DNA of 12,945 bases from Acidimicrobiia bacterium (GCA_016650415.1 JAENVU010000307.1:1-12945); one strand, 5' to 3'. Positions 6,258 through 12,945 are shown, counted from the stretch's first letter. A program made the numbers and translations. The notes: generated by a model not told the origin, from the letters alone.

Positions 6258-7288
6258 ATGACTGACGTACACGACATCGAAGCGATTCTCGCGACGACGA
6301 ACTCCGAGCCGGACGAAGTCCTGCACGGTGTGGCATCCGATGCCGGCGCGCTCTTCACGTGGGACTACGCGAAGGGTGCGCGACCCCAGCTCGAGAAGCT
6401 CTACGGCTTCCTCGTCCGATGGTGTTGGTGGGTCGAGGCGCTGGGTGGAACGATGCTGGCCACGTGCGGGCGATCATGCAGGAGAAGGGCTCGCCCGTTG
6501 CTCATTGGGGTGAGAAGGAGTTCACCCAGTACGCGGTCGAGAACCTCGCCCACCGGGCCAGCCAGTTCTTGCACGGCGAGCAGGGTGCGTTGCTCTGTAC
6601 TGCACGGATTGTGGAGACCGTGCCCTGGATCGATGCGAAGTACTACGCGTCGACGCAGGTGATGGACGAGGCGCGCCACGTCGAAGTGTTTGCTCGCTAT
6701 CTCGACGAGAAGCTGGAGACGCGCTATCCGATGAACGCGCATCTGGGAGCGTTGATCGACGACATCCTCTCCGACTCGCGCTGGGACATCACCTACCTCG
6801 GTATGCAGATCATGGTGGAGGGTCTCGCGCTCGCGGCGTTCGGGTCGATGTACCAGACCACGAACGAGCCGCTCCTCAAGAAACTGCTGCGCTACGTGAT
6901 GTCGGACGAGGCCCGTCACGTTGCGTTCGGTGTCCTGAGCTTGAAGGAGGCGTACGCGCAGATCAGCGGGCCGGAACTGCGCGAGCGTCAGGAGTTCGTC
7001 TTCGAAGCTGCGATCCGGATGCGCGATCGGTTCTTGCACCAAGAGGTGTGGGAACGGCTCGGGATCTCACCGAGGAAGATGGTGCCGTACTTCGTGCGCC
7101 AGCAGAGCGAGGAGGAGTTGCTGTTCCAACGCATGCTCTTCGCCAAGATCGTCCCGAACTGCAAGAAGCTCGGCCTCCTCGACGGCCGTGACGGGTGGCT
7201 GCGCGACCGGTTCACCGAACTCGGCGTCATCGATTTCGAAGACCACGCCGACACGAGTGAGGAATATCAGGAACTCAGTCTGGGATGA
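6258..7288 (+). pseudogene. diiron ferritin-like oxygenase-type protein, apparently frameshifted near the 5' end
   Basis: Two overlapping frames together make one ferritin-like diiron protein. The first, from the ATG at 6258 with a GAAGGGG site, carries the family N-terminus (LFTWDY at 32-37 and GARPQLEKLY at 40-49, to about 6404) and then loses similarity, with an unlikely Arg-rich tail to 6662. The second frame (open from 6359, recognisable from about 6465) carries HGEQGAL, MDEARHVEVF, MVEGLAL and SDEARHVAFG. These supply six probable iron ligands, counted from the ATG at 6359: Glu74, Glu104, His107, Glu154, Glu184 and His187. From memory the family has about 50 residues between KLY and the xWG(D/E)KE block. 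Here there is room for about 33, so a deletion plus frame change is likely. The four-helix core is intact. Internal ATGs at 6419 or 6476 could give a shortened product. A sequencing error is equally possible. Its end overlaps the convergent phosphotransferase gene by 14 nt. Confidence 0.7.
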
Positions 7289-8333
7289 GTTCGAGTGCGT
7301 GCACGTCCTCGATGGCGGCGATGGAGCGTTGCAGCATCGAGCGGGTGAGTTCGGCACCGCGCTCGTCGGCGGTGTCGAGGGTCGACGTCGCGATCACGGG
7401 ATAGACGAACGCCCAGGCAACGCTCAGGCGGTAGTCCTCCCACGCCTGCTCGAACTCGTAGCCGCCCACACCGTTGGCGTGCAGCTCGTCGAGCCAGATG
7501 CGCAGCAAACCCTCCTCATGGGCGGCCCGATCCTCGGGCCGGAGGCTCTGGGTGAGGAAGTACGTGAAGTCCTTGACCCCTTTGGCCACCGAGATCAGCT
7601 GCCAGTCGACCGCGATGAGCGGCACGTCGGGATCGCCGGTGAAGAACAGGTTGTCGCCGCGCCAGTCGCCGTGGGTGAGGGTCACCGGTGATTCGCACAG
7701 CCGGTCGCAGAACCACCGGAACAGACTCGAGTAGCGCGCACCGAACTCGCGGATCTCGTCGGACATCATCGAGCCGTAGGCCTCGAGCGCGACGGGCCAC
7801 GCGGCGTCGTAGCTCATCGACACCGCCTCGGGAAACGGCGACTCGTTGAGCGGCCGGACGTACGGGCTCGCCAGCAGATCCGGGTGCTCCCACCAGGTTG
7901 CGTTGAGGCGGGCGAGCGCACGGACCGCGATCTCCGCGTCGGCGAGTTCGATGCCGCCGATCTGGTCGGCCTGGCGGTGGTGGCCGACATCGTCGAGCAG
8001 GATCACGAAATCGTGGCTCTCGTCCTCGAAGTGGACGTGGTGGGACGCCGGCGCCAGCGCACCGCTGGTCACGGCGAGCTCGCGATAGAAGCCACACTCC
8101 TTCTGGTACATGTTCAGCACCATGGCCACGAAGCGCGACTCCTCGGTCGCGCCCGGCAACTTGGCGATGATCGTCGCGGGCCCGGTACCACCCGACGCGT
8201 AGGTGGGCGTCAGCCGGTACAGCTGGCCCATGAGGCCGATGCCCACGCCGACGGGCTCGACCGCAACCGCGCTGACCGCCAGCCCGAGGACGTCGGTCAG
8301 GTACTCCGGGGTGAGGTCTTGGATGCCTGCCAT
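7275..8333 (-). CDS. APH/CHK-like phosphotransferase family protein
   Basis: This 352-residue protein has a kinase-like fold of the aminoglycoside/choline/ecdysteroid-kinase type (CHK-like). The N-lobe has IIAKLP with Lys58 as the probable ATP-binding lysine and Glu79 in YQKECGFYREL as its partner. The hinge is FVILLDDV. The C-lobe has HGDWRGDN at residues 221-228, the Brenner motif with catalytic Asp223 and Asn228, followed by VDWQ with metal-binding Asp243. Length and motif order are those of bacterial members usually annotated simply as phosphotransferase. It would phosphorylate a hydroxyl group of a small molecule, or activate a substrate for catabolism; I cannot name which. The ATG at 8333 has AGGA 7 nt upstream. 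It is the last gene of the LLM-hydrolase-kinase operon, 24 nt after the hydrolase stop. Confidence 0.85.
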   Translation of the reverse strand: MAGIQDLTPEYLTDVLGLAVSAVAVEPVGVGIGLMGQLYRLTPTYASGGTGPATIIAKLPGATEESRFVAMVLNMYQKECGFYRELAVTSGALAPASHHVHFEDESHDFVILLDDVGHHRQADQIGGIELADAEIAVRALARLNATWWEHPDLLASPYVRPLNESPFPEAVSMSYDAAWPVALEAYGSMMSDEIREFGARYSSLFRWFCDRLCESPVTLTHGDWRGDNLFFTGDPDVPLIAVDWQLISVAKGVKDFTYFLTQSLRPEDRAAHEEGLLRIWLDELHANGVGGYEFEQAWEDYRLSVAWAFVYPVIATSTLDTADERGAELTRSMLQRSIAAIEDVHALELIPD

Positions 8334-8357
8334 CCGGTCATCCTGCCACTCGAATAT

Positions 8358-9212
8358 CTACGCGTCGAAGGCGAGCATCGAGGCGACGGCGCGATTGGGG
8401 TCGTCGAGCGGGCCGAAATGACCGTGGCCGGCCCAGACCTCCAACCTCGCGTGGGGAAGCCGTTCCACGAGTTGTTCCGCGAACGCCGGTGTGATCGATC
8501 GGGAGTCTCCGCCGCAGGCCACGAGGACGGGGGGCTCGACCTGACCGAGGCGGGTGAACAGACCGTTCGCGGCACCCATCATGTAGATGTTCGCTTCGTG
8601 CTCGGGGCGGCACTTGAGTTCGACCTGGCCGTCCGGTCGGTCACGGAACCCGTAGTCGACGTAGGCCCGCAACGATTCCGGGTCGAGCGAGTTCATCGGC
8701 GGTCGGGAACCGTATGACGCGATGGCCTCGTCGCGCGAGGGCCAGACGTCCCGACGTTTGCGCGCGGCGACCGACATCGGATTGTCGGGATCGGCCGGGG
8801 CGAGTTCCTCGTTCGGGAACACGATCGGTTCGAACGTCCAGACGCGCGGCAGCGCGGCCGGGTCGCGCATCGCGACCACAAACAGCGCGGCTGCGCCCTT
8901 CGAGTGTCCCGCCGCCAGCAACTCGGGATGACCACGGAGTTCCAAATGGTCGAGCACCGCGTCGGCGTCGTCCGCGAACTCGTCCCACGAATACGTGGCA
9001 TCGGGGGACGGATCGGAGTCGCCCTGACCGCGAAAGTCGAACGACCACACCCGCCGACCGGCGGCGACGAGCCGTTCGGCGACCGGTTTCCACACCACCC
9101 CATGGAATCCCGTCGGGTGGGCAAGCAGTACCGGCGCGCCGGTGCCGCCCCACTCGTGGACGGTCAGGGAGAGGCCGGCGGGCGTGACGAATGAACTCTG
9201 GATCCGAGTCAT
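8358..9212 (-). CDS. alpha/beta hydrolase (serine esterase/lactonase type)
   Basis: This 284-residue alpha/beta hydrolase has the oxyanion segment LLAHPTGFHG at residues 29-38. Next come FDFRGQGDSD at 58-67 and the nucleophile elbow GHSKGA with Ser104. A late GHGHFGPLDDP holds the catalytic histidine (His263 or His265). Near Asp236-Ser237, VACGGDSRSITP is the usual place of the acid. A serine nucleophile and HPTG instead of HGxP argue against an epoxide hydrolase and for an esterase, lactonase or C-C hydrolase. The ATG at 9212 is 7 nt after the stop of the monooxygenase gene, so the two are almost certainly cotranscribed. If the monooxygenase inserts oxygen in Baeyer-Villiger fashion, this enzyme could open the ester or lactone. 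That link is inference. Confidence 0.88.
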   Translation of the reverse strand: MTRIQSSFVTPAGLSLTVHEWGGTGAPVLLAHPTGFHGVVWKPVAERLVAAGRRVWSFDFRGQGDSDPSPDATYSWDEFADDADAVLDHLELRGHPELLAAGHSKGAAALFVVAMRDPAALPRVWTFEPIVFPNEELAPADPDNPMSVAARKRRDVWPSRDEAIASYGSRPPMNSLDPESLRAYVDYGFRDRPDGQVELKCRPEHEANIYMMGAANGLFTRLGQVEPPVLVACGGDSRSITPAFAEQLVERLPHARLEVWAGHGHFGPLDDPNRAVASMLAFDA

Positions 9213-9219
9213 TCCCGGA

Positions 9220-10368
9220 TCAGTGGCCGGAGCGTTCGGTGGCGTGGTCCTCGATGGCCTTGGCGATCGCGGTCGCGGCGCGGTCGACGAAGAGTCCGCC
9301 GCTCCCGGTGACCCAATCGTGTGACGCCTGGACGGGGGCCAGCTGGCCGGTGAAACGAGGCATGACGTATTGGGCGAACAACTCGTACGAGCGGAACTTG
9401 GCGTCGGGTCGCACCCAGTTGTGGTCGAACAAGAGGAACGCGCCGAACCCTCCGTTGCTGGCGTCGACGAGTTCTTCGATCTTGGCGACCGCGTCCTCAG
9501 GCGTCCCGATCACCGCGAAGCCGCTTGCCTTGTTGTTCTCGATGATCTCGGCAGGCGTGGTGCCGGTGACCGGCCCACCGGGAAGGACGTGGGTGAAGTA
9601 CTTCGAGAACGGCGCAATCGCGTACTCGACCTCGCGCTCGGCCTGCTCGCGGGTCTCGGCCAGATGCATCGGGCCGACGAGCCGCCACTTCGTTCGGTCG
9701 GCGAGATTTCCGCTTTCCTGACCCAGCTCTTCCCACATGTCCCAGTGGTGGGCGAGCAGGTCCATTCCCTGCTTGGCCGTCGCCGCGACCGAGAGCATGC
9801 CGATGCCGTGTTTGCCCGCGGCCCGCGCGCCCGTCGGCGAGAACGATGCCGCGACGGCGATGTCGAAGCACGGGTCGCTGTACGGGCGCATCTGGAGACG
9901 CGCCTCGTTGACCGTGAACCACTCGCATTCGTAAGTGACGGTTTCCCCGCGGAACAGACGCATCATCACGGAGAGCGCCTCCTCCATGCGGGGACGCTGC
10001 TGGTCGGACGGGATGCCCAGCATCTGGGCATCGGAGGTGAGCTGGCCCGGCCCGACCCCGAGCATGATGCGGCCGCGGGTGAGGTGGTCGAGCAACACCA
10101 TGCGGTCGGCCAGCATCAAGGGATGGTGGTACGGGAGCGAACTCACACCGGTGCCGAGCTTGATGTGCTTCGTGCGTTCGGCCGCTACGGCGAGGAACAC
10201 CTCGGGCGACGCGATGATCTCGTACCCCGCGGAGTGGTGCTCACCCACCCAGGCCTCGTCGAATCCCAGGCGATCGAGGTACGCGATCAGATCAAGATCG
10301 CGTTCGATCGCGAGGGTCGGGTTCTGTCCGACCGGGTGGAAGGGGGCCATGAAGGTTCCGAAGCGCAT
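9220..10368 (-). CDS. LLM-class flavin-dependent monooxygenase, LimB-like
   Basis: This 382-residue luciferase-like TIM-barrel enzyme has the N-terminus MRFGTFMAPFHPVGQNP and blocks GFDEAWVGEHHSAGYE, GTGVSSLPYHHPLMLADRM and GRIMLGVGPGQLTSDAQMLGI. They closely resemble the limonene 1,2-monooxygenase (LimB) type of flavin-dependent monooxygenase. It would use reduced FMN from a separate reductase and O2 to oxygenate a hydrophobic substrate. No reductase gene is visible in the window. I chose the ATG at 10368 over that at 10377 because it matches the family N-terminus and a promoter fits it: TTGACC, 18 nt, TCGAAT, 7 nt, ATG. It is the first gene of an operon with the hydrolase and phosphotransferase. 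LimB-like members act on many substrates, so limonene itself should not be assumed. Confidence 0.88.
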   Translation of the reverse strand: MRFGTFMAPFHPVGQNPTLAIERDLDLIAYLDRLGFDEAWVGEHHSAGYEIIASPEVFLAVAAERTKHIKLGTGVSSLPYHHPLMLADRMVLLDHLTRGRIMLGVGPGQLTSDAQMLGIPSDQQRPRMEEALSVMMRLFRGETVTYECEWFTVNEARLQMRPYSDPCFDIAVAASFSPTGARAAGKHGIGMLSVAATAKQGMDLLAHHWDMWEELGQESGNLADRTKWRLVGPMHLAETREQAEREVEYAIAPFSKYFTHVLPGGPVTGTTPAEIIENNKASGFAVIGTPEDAVAKIEELVDASNGGFGAFLLFDHNWVRPDAKFRSYELFAQYVMPRFTGQLAPVQASHDWVTGSGGLFVDRAATAIAKAIEDHATERSGH

Positions 10369-10375
10369 GACCCGC

Positions 10376-10405
10376 ATTCGACTCGGCCGCGGCGCCCCGG
10401 GTCAA
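10376..10405 (-). promoter_or_regulatory. candidate promoter of the monooxygenase operon
   Basis: On the minus strand TTGACC (10400-10405), 18 nt and TCGAAT (10376-10381) are followed after 7 nt by the ATG at 10368. The -10 keeps T, A, A and T of TATAAT but lacks the A at position 2. The fit with the family N-terminus makes it believable. The upstream 75 bp contain no other -10-like sequence. Confidence 0.4.
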
Positions 10406-10443
10406 AGCGGAGCGGGCTTGACGAGAGGCTGCGCCCAGAGTTC

Positions 10444-10456
10444 CCGGCTCGGCCGG
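10444..10456. other. small GC hairpin downstream of the phospholipase gene
   Basis: CCGGC (10444-10448) and GCCGG (10452-10456) form a 5-bp stem with a TCG loop, about 65 nt beyond the phospholipase stop and beyond repeat copy C. No T-run is present on either strand, so a terminator role is only possible. Confidence 0.25.
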
Positions 10457-10479
10457 TGGATTCACAGCATCATGGCGCA

Positions 10480-10519
10480 GCCGTGGCCCGAGCGGCCCGG
10501 CCCGCAGGGCCAAGAGCGG
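10480..10519 (-). repeat. GC-rich hairpin repeat, copy C
   Basis: This is the reverse complement of 1183-1222, identical over all 40 nt. In the direction of the phospholipase gene it begins one base after the TAA stop (10521-10523), just as copy A begins three bases after the TGA of its gene. It has the same 6+4 bp hairpin. It probably forms the 3' end or terminator of the phospholipase mRNA, or is an interspersed element that inserts behind stop codons. Confidence 0.85.
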
Positions 10520-10520
10520 G

Positions 10521-11855
10521 TTATTCGTTGCCGGTGGTCGCGCAGGCGACCGGCGTCGGCGCCGTGAAGGCCGGGAGCTTCGCGGGCGCGCGGTCCAGGG
10601 AGAAGTCGAGGACCTCGGCGAGATTCTTGGCCTGCTTGTCTCGCAGCGTGAGCGGTTCGAGGCCCCAACGCCACTCGATCATCCGCAGGATCGAGCAGTG
10701 CTCGTACGGTCCCGCGGACACGACCCGTTTGGGTGACCACGGCGAGATGACGATGCACGGGACTCGGAAGCCGAGCTGGCGGTAGTCGGGGTTCGGTCCG
10801 GGAGGTGTACCCACCGTGTCGTCCTCGACCTGGGGAGGGATGACGTGGTCGTAGAAGCCGCCCCACTCGTCGAAGTTCACCACGAGGACCGTCTTGTCCC
10901 ACTGGGGGCTCGACGCGATCGCGTCGTAGACCCGCTTGATGTAGCCCTCGCCGACTTGGATCGACCCATAGGGGTGGTCGTCGCTCGAGGTTCCTGCCTC
11001 CTCGGCCTGGGAGGTGTAGTCGGGCTCGACGAGGGTGAGGTTCGGCAAGGTTCCGTGCTTGGCGGCGTCGAAGAACGCGTCGACGCCGAAGGAGATGTCG
11101 TCGTACTTGCCCGACGCGAACACCTTGGTCATCGGTTCGCCGTACGAGTAGTAGCCCCCGGTGAGGCCGGCGTCCTTGATGCGGTCCCAGATCGTGGTCT
11201 CGATCTTCGATTGGGGCGCCGCGGTGCCGTCGGGCAGGAAGAGCCCGGTGAAGTTGACGTCGGTGGTGCCGGCAACCTGGTAGATGCGATTGGGCCAGGT
11301 GCCTGCGTTGAGCGCCGCGAAGTAGCGGTCCAGTGTCGTGTACCGCTGGGCGAGACCGCCGAGCACCGGCACCGCGTCCTGGCCGAAGTAGCTGATGGGC
11401 CAGAGATCGACCGGAGTCTGTTCGCCGTCGTTGACCTGGGTGAAGAGGAACCCGCCGCCCTGGCCGTTGTTGTACTGGGTCTGCCCGGCAGGCCACTGAT
11501 GCTGAGGGTCCATGTACTGACAACCCTGGTAATCGGTGCGGAGGTCCCAGGTGGCGTGTTTCTTGCCGGTGAGATCCGCGAACTCGAGACCGGCCTGCTT
11601 GCCGTGGGCGCCGGGCAGCCACCCCAACATGTGGTCGAACGAGCGGTTCTCCATCATGAGGACGACGACGTGGTCGAACGGCGCGTCCTTCGGGTTCCCG
11701 AGGCCGGACGGGGAACGGGAGTCGTTCGACCGGGTGGCGTTGGTGGACTCACCGGCGCCGCTCGGCTTCGAGTCGCTCGAACAGGCGGCCACTGCTGCGA
11801 CGGCCGCAGCACCGGCGCCGAGGGTGAGGAACTGGCGGCGATCGATGGGTGTCAT
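10521..11855 (-). CDS. exported phospholipase C / acid phosphatase-like phosphoesterase (Tat lipoprotein)
   Basis: This 444-residue member of the bacterial phospholipase C / AcpA phosphoesterase family (PF04185 type) would hydrolyse phospholipids or phosphomonoesters outside the membrane and so supply phosphate or diacylglycerol. The N-terminus has a twin-arginine motif (DRRQFL, residues 5-10). A hydrophobic Ala-rich stretch follows, then a lipobox ending in Cys25, so it is probably Tat-exported and lipid-anchored. The hallmark MMENRSFDHMLGWLP holds Glu69-Asn70 and Asp74. DEWGGFYDHV and EHCSILRMIEWRWGL follow in the usual order. Length is shorter than the large phospholipases C, in line with the actinobacterial short group. 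The ATG at 11855 is backed by a GTGACA-17 nt-TAGCCT promoter. Downstream, repeat copy C follows the stop. Substrate choice cannot be read from the sequence. Confidence 0.9.
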   Translation of the reverse strand: MTPIDRRQFLTLGAGAAAVAAVAACSSDSKPSGAGESTNATRSNDSRSPSGLGNPKDAPFDHVVVLMMENRSFDHMLGWLPGAHGKQAGLEFADLTGKKHATWDLRTDYQGCQYMDPQHQWPAGQTQYNNGQGGGFLFTQVNDGEQTPVDLWPISYFGQDAVPVLGGLAQRYTTLDRYFAALNAGTWPNRIYQVAGTTDVNFTGLFLPDGTAAPQSKIETTIWDRIKDAGLTGGYYSYGEPMTKVFASGKYDDISFGVDAFFDAAKHGTLPNLTLVEPDYTSQAEEAGTSSDDHPYGSIQVGEGYIKRVYDAIASSPQWDKTVLVVNFDEWGGFYDHVIPPQVEDDTVGTPPGPNPDYRQLGFRVPCIVISPWSPKRVVSAGPYEHCSILRMIEWRWGLEPLTLRDKQAKNLAEVLDFSLDRAPAKLPAFTAPTPVACATTGNE

Positions 11856-11863
11856 GCCGGTCG

Positions 11864-11892
11864 AGGCTACCGACCGTTCACCCGAATGTCAC
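11864..11892 (-). promoter_or_regulatory. promoter of the phospholipase gene
   Basis: On the minus strand GTGACA (11887-11892), a 17-nt spacer and TAGCCT (11864-11869) are followed after 8 nt by the ATG. This fits a sigma-70-type promoter with a leaderless or nearly leaderless mRNA. The gene therefore need not depend on the upstream dioxygenase-like gene, 59 nt away. Confidence 0.55.
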
Positions 11893-11914
11893 CGACTGAT
11901 CAGGTCGAGAGCCG

Positions 11915-12652
11915 TCAGGGAGTCTGGGACTCGATCCACCGGTCGAGGGTCGGTCCGCTCTCGAAGCTGGTGATGAGTGCGTACCGCGGCTCGGTGCCGT
12001 TGTGTACGACGACATGCCAGAGCCGTTGCGTGTCGACGACGAACCGAGCGCCGCGGTGCAGCGGCACCCGGATCTCGGTCGTGGGATCGGGAAGCCCGTC
12101 CGCGCCGCTCTCCATGAGGAGCATGTACGAGTCGGGGTTGTCGGTGAGCTCGAACCAGGAACGAACAACCCATCCGTCGGTGGGCGGGTTGAACCGGTTG
12201 TTGTCGTCGCGGTGGAACGAACGGATGGCGACGTCGTACGGCTGGGGTTCGAGCTTGATGGTGCGCACCCGACCGAAGTTGGCGCCCACGCTCTCGACGT
12301 AGGTGGCGATGGTGGGACAGCGCAGCGCGTTGCTCGTGAAGCGCGCGTCCTTGTCGGGGCGCTCGTCGCCGTCGTTCCAGAAGCCGCGGCAGTCGAGTTT
12401 GCCGTCGGCGGTGGCGATGGGCGCGAAGTTGGTGTCGCCGCCGCTCTTCCAGTCCATGTATTCGAGATCGACGAACTCGGCGTCGGGCACCGTGAAGGGA
12501 GCGTCCGTCAACTGGACGAACCCGCGCTCGGCCATCGCCGCGGGGCGGGGGTGAGGGGTCTTGTGGGGGATGGAGACCGACCAATGCTCCTGGTTCGGCC
12601 ACCACCCGTCGGCCGGCCGGGCGTTCGCGGCGGTGCTCAGGGAAGACGTCAC
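11915..12652 (-). CDS. putative Asp/Asn beta-hydroxylase-like 2-oxoglutarate/Fe(II) dioxygenase
   Basis: This 245-residue protein has no firm name. The second half resembles the double-stranded beta-helix of aspartyl/asparaginyl beta-hydroxylases. His147-x-Asp149 in SFHRDDN could bind iron together with His213 in RLWHVVVHN, and Arg223 in EPRYALI could bind 2-oxoglutarate. GARFVVDTQRLWHVVVHN fits the family pattern of a core strand before the distal histidine. The N-terminal half is rich in Trp and acidic residues (WWPNQEHW, FVDLEYMDWKSGGDTNF) and is unlike known domains to me. I chose the GTG at 12652, which is 7 nt after a TAGACT box with a CTGGCA 17 nt further up. An ATG at 12535 would give 206 residues. 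The open frame to 12823 is not needed. The substrate could be a protein, peptide or free amino acid. Confidence 0.6.
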   Translation of the reverse strand: MTSSLSTAANARPADGWWPNQEHWSVSIPHKTPHPRPAAMAERGFVQLTDAPFTVPDAEFVDLEYMDWKSGGDTNFAPIATADGKLDCRGFWNDGDERPDKDARFTSNALRCPTIATYVESVGANFGRVRTIKLEPQPYDVAIRSFHRDDNNRFNPPTDGWVVRSWFELTDNPDSYMLLMESGADGLPDPTTEIRVPLHRGARFVVDTQRLWHVVVHNGTEPRYALITSFESGPTLDRWIESQTP

Positions 12653-12659
12653 GGGGGAA

Positions 12660-12688
12660 AGTCTACGGACGGGTTCGCGAATTGCCAG
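12660..12688 (-). promoter_or_regulatory. candidate promoter of the dioxygenase-like gene
   Basis: On the minus strand CTGGCA (12683-12688), 17 nt and TAGACT (12660-12665) are followed after 7 nt by the GTG at 12652. Four of six -35 bases match TTGACA. No Shine-Dalgarno precedes the GTG, in line with a leaderless start. Confidence 0.45.
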
Positions 12689-12737
12689 GTTTCTCGGGTC
12701 TCGCCACCGAAGTTGTGACCGAGGTCCCGAAATCGGA

Positions 12738-12760
12738 CATTGTGGATATCGGGGACAATG
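12738..12760. promoter_or_regulatory. inverted repeat, possible operator
   Basis: CATTGT (12738-12743) and ACAATG (12755-12760) are perfect 6-bp arms around an 11-bp centre that contains GATATC. A second imperfect dyad (GTCC at 12724-12727 and GGAC at 12735-12738) abuts it. It lies about 85-110 bp upstream of the dioxygenase-like start and just past the methyltransferase-like stop. The size suits a TetR-type operator, but no regulator gene is in the window. Confidence 0.3.
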
Positions 12761-12779
12761 ACGCCCCAGGACACGACAG

Positions 12780-12945
12780 CTAGGCCCCCGACCCGTCGCC
12801 GATAAACGTGAAGAGGCGCGCACCGGAGACGAATGGCTGCGGTGCGGTCGTCATCCGGTGGGCGCCGACGGTCGAGACTCCATCGGGTTCGGGAAGGTCG
12901 AACCAGAGTTCTTGGAAGCCGGTCTCGGCGAACCAGGCGCGGATC
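12780..12945 (-). CDS. C-terminal end of a probable SAM-dependent methyltransferase (5' part outside window)
   Basis: Reading the minus strand from the right edge gives 54 residues ending at the TAG at 12780-12782. They include IRAWFAETGFQELWFD, then VSTVGAHRMT and the terminal GARLFTFIGDG. A helix with xWFxExGF followed by strands and a final RLFTFIG is typical of the C-terminus of actinobacterial class I methyltransferases, but the SAM-binding part is not in the window, so the assignment rests on this tail alone. It precedes the dioxygenase-like gene on the same strand, 127 nt away. Coding is supported by an open frame up to the edge and by protein-like composition. Confidence 0.55.
   Translation of the reverse strand, partial: IRAWFAETGFQELWFDLPEPDGVSTVGAHRMTTAPQPFVSGARLFTFIGDGSGA

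Noticed and set aside
8358..9212. Epoxide hydrolase, to fit a limonene pathway
   Set aside because: The nucleophile is serine in GHSKGA rather than aspartate, and the HGxP oxyanion motif is replaced by HPTG.
9370..10785. Long plus-strand open frame of 471 codons
   Set aside because: It is antisense to the LimB-like gene, runs through repeat copy C, and is low-complexity in Arg, Gly and Glu.
10845..12302. Long plus-strand open frame of 485 codons
   Set aside because: It is antisense to the phospholipase and dioxygenase-like genes, which have clear motifs. Its own translation has no recognisable domain.
1..12945. tRNA, rRNA or riboswitch
   Set aside because: I saw no cloverleaf with a GTTC-type T-loop, no rRNA-like conserved block and no known riboswitch core in the short intergenic gaps.

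Overview
This window is GC-rich, gene-dense DNA from a free-living actinobacterium. It has GTG starts, short leaders or leaderless-looking promoters, two F420/flavin-type luciferase-like oxidoreductases, a WS/DGAT acyltransferase and many lipid or xenobiotic type enzymes. The mix suggests Acidimicrobiia (Ilumatobacter-like) or a Mycobacteriales relative. That placement is inferred from gene content and is not proven by any marker gene. I see no rRNA, tRNA, CRISPR array, transposase, integrase or recognisable transcription regulator.

Layout from left to right. (1) At 1-782 (minus) is a PIG3-type quinone oxidoreductase cut by the window edge. It is divergent from a small CxxC protein at 829-1179 (plus). 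(2) At 1177-1322 two copies of a GC-rich hairpin repeat lie between convergent genes. A third copy, 40 nt identical to the first, lies 9.3 kb away at 10480-10519, again immediately behind a stop codon. (3) A minus-strand cluster runs 4245 to 1335: a Cas4/RecB-like Fe-S nuclease, a PAP2 phosphatase that overlaps its stop codon by one base, and a WS/DGAT acyltransferase. The last two could perform the final two steps of triacylglycerol synthesis. (4) A luciferase-like F420 oxidoreductase (4345-5373, plus) converges, with a 4-nt overlap, on a short-chain dehydrogenase (5370-6173, minus). (5) A diiron ferritin-like gene (6258-7288, plus) appears frameshifted near its 5' end. Its good sigma-70-like promoter overlaps the likely promoter of the SDR. 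(6) A minus-strand operon runs 10368 to 7275: a LimB-like flavin monooxygenase, an alpha/beta hydrolase and an APH/CHK-like phosphotransferase. It looks like a small catabolic or modification pathway. (7) A minus-strand set runs 12945 to 10521: the tail of a methyltransferase-like gene, an Asp/Asn beta-hydroxylase-like protein, and a Tat-exported lipoprotein of the phospholipase C/acid phosphatase family.

Two patterns stand out beyond the gene list. The first is the hairpin repeat family placed just after stop codons. Differences in one copy keep base pairing only in the RNA of one strand, which hints at an RNA-level role. The second is a consistent arrangement of TANNNT-like -10 boxes 6-8 nt before the start codon of six genes (starts at 782, 829, 4245, 10368, 11855 and 12652). 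This points to widespread leaderless transcription and helped choose those starts.
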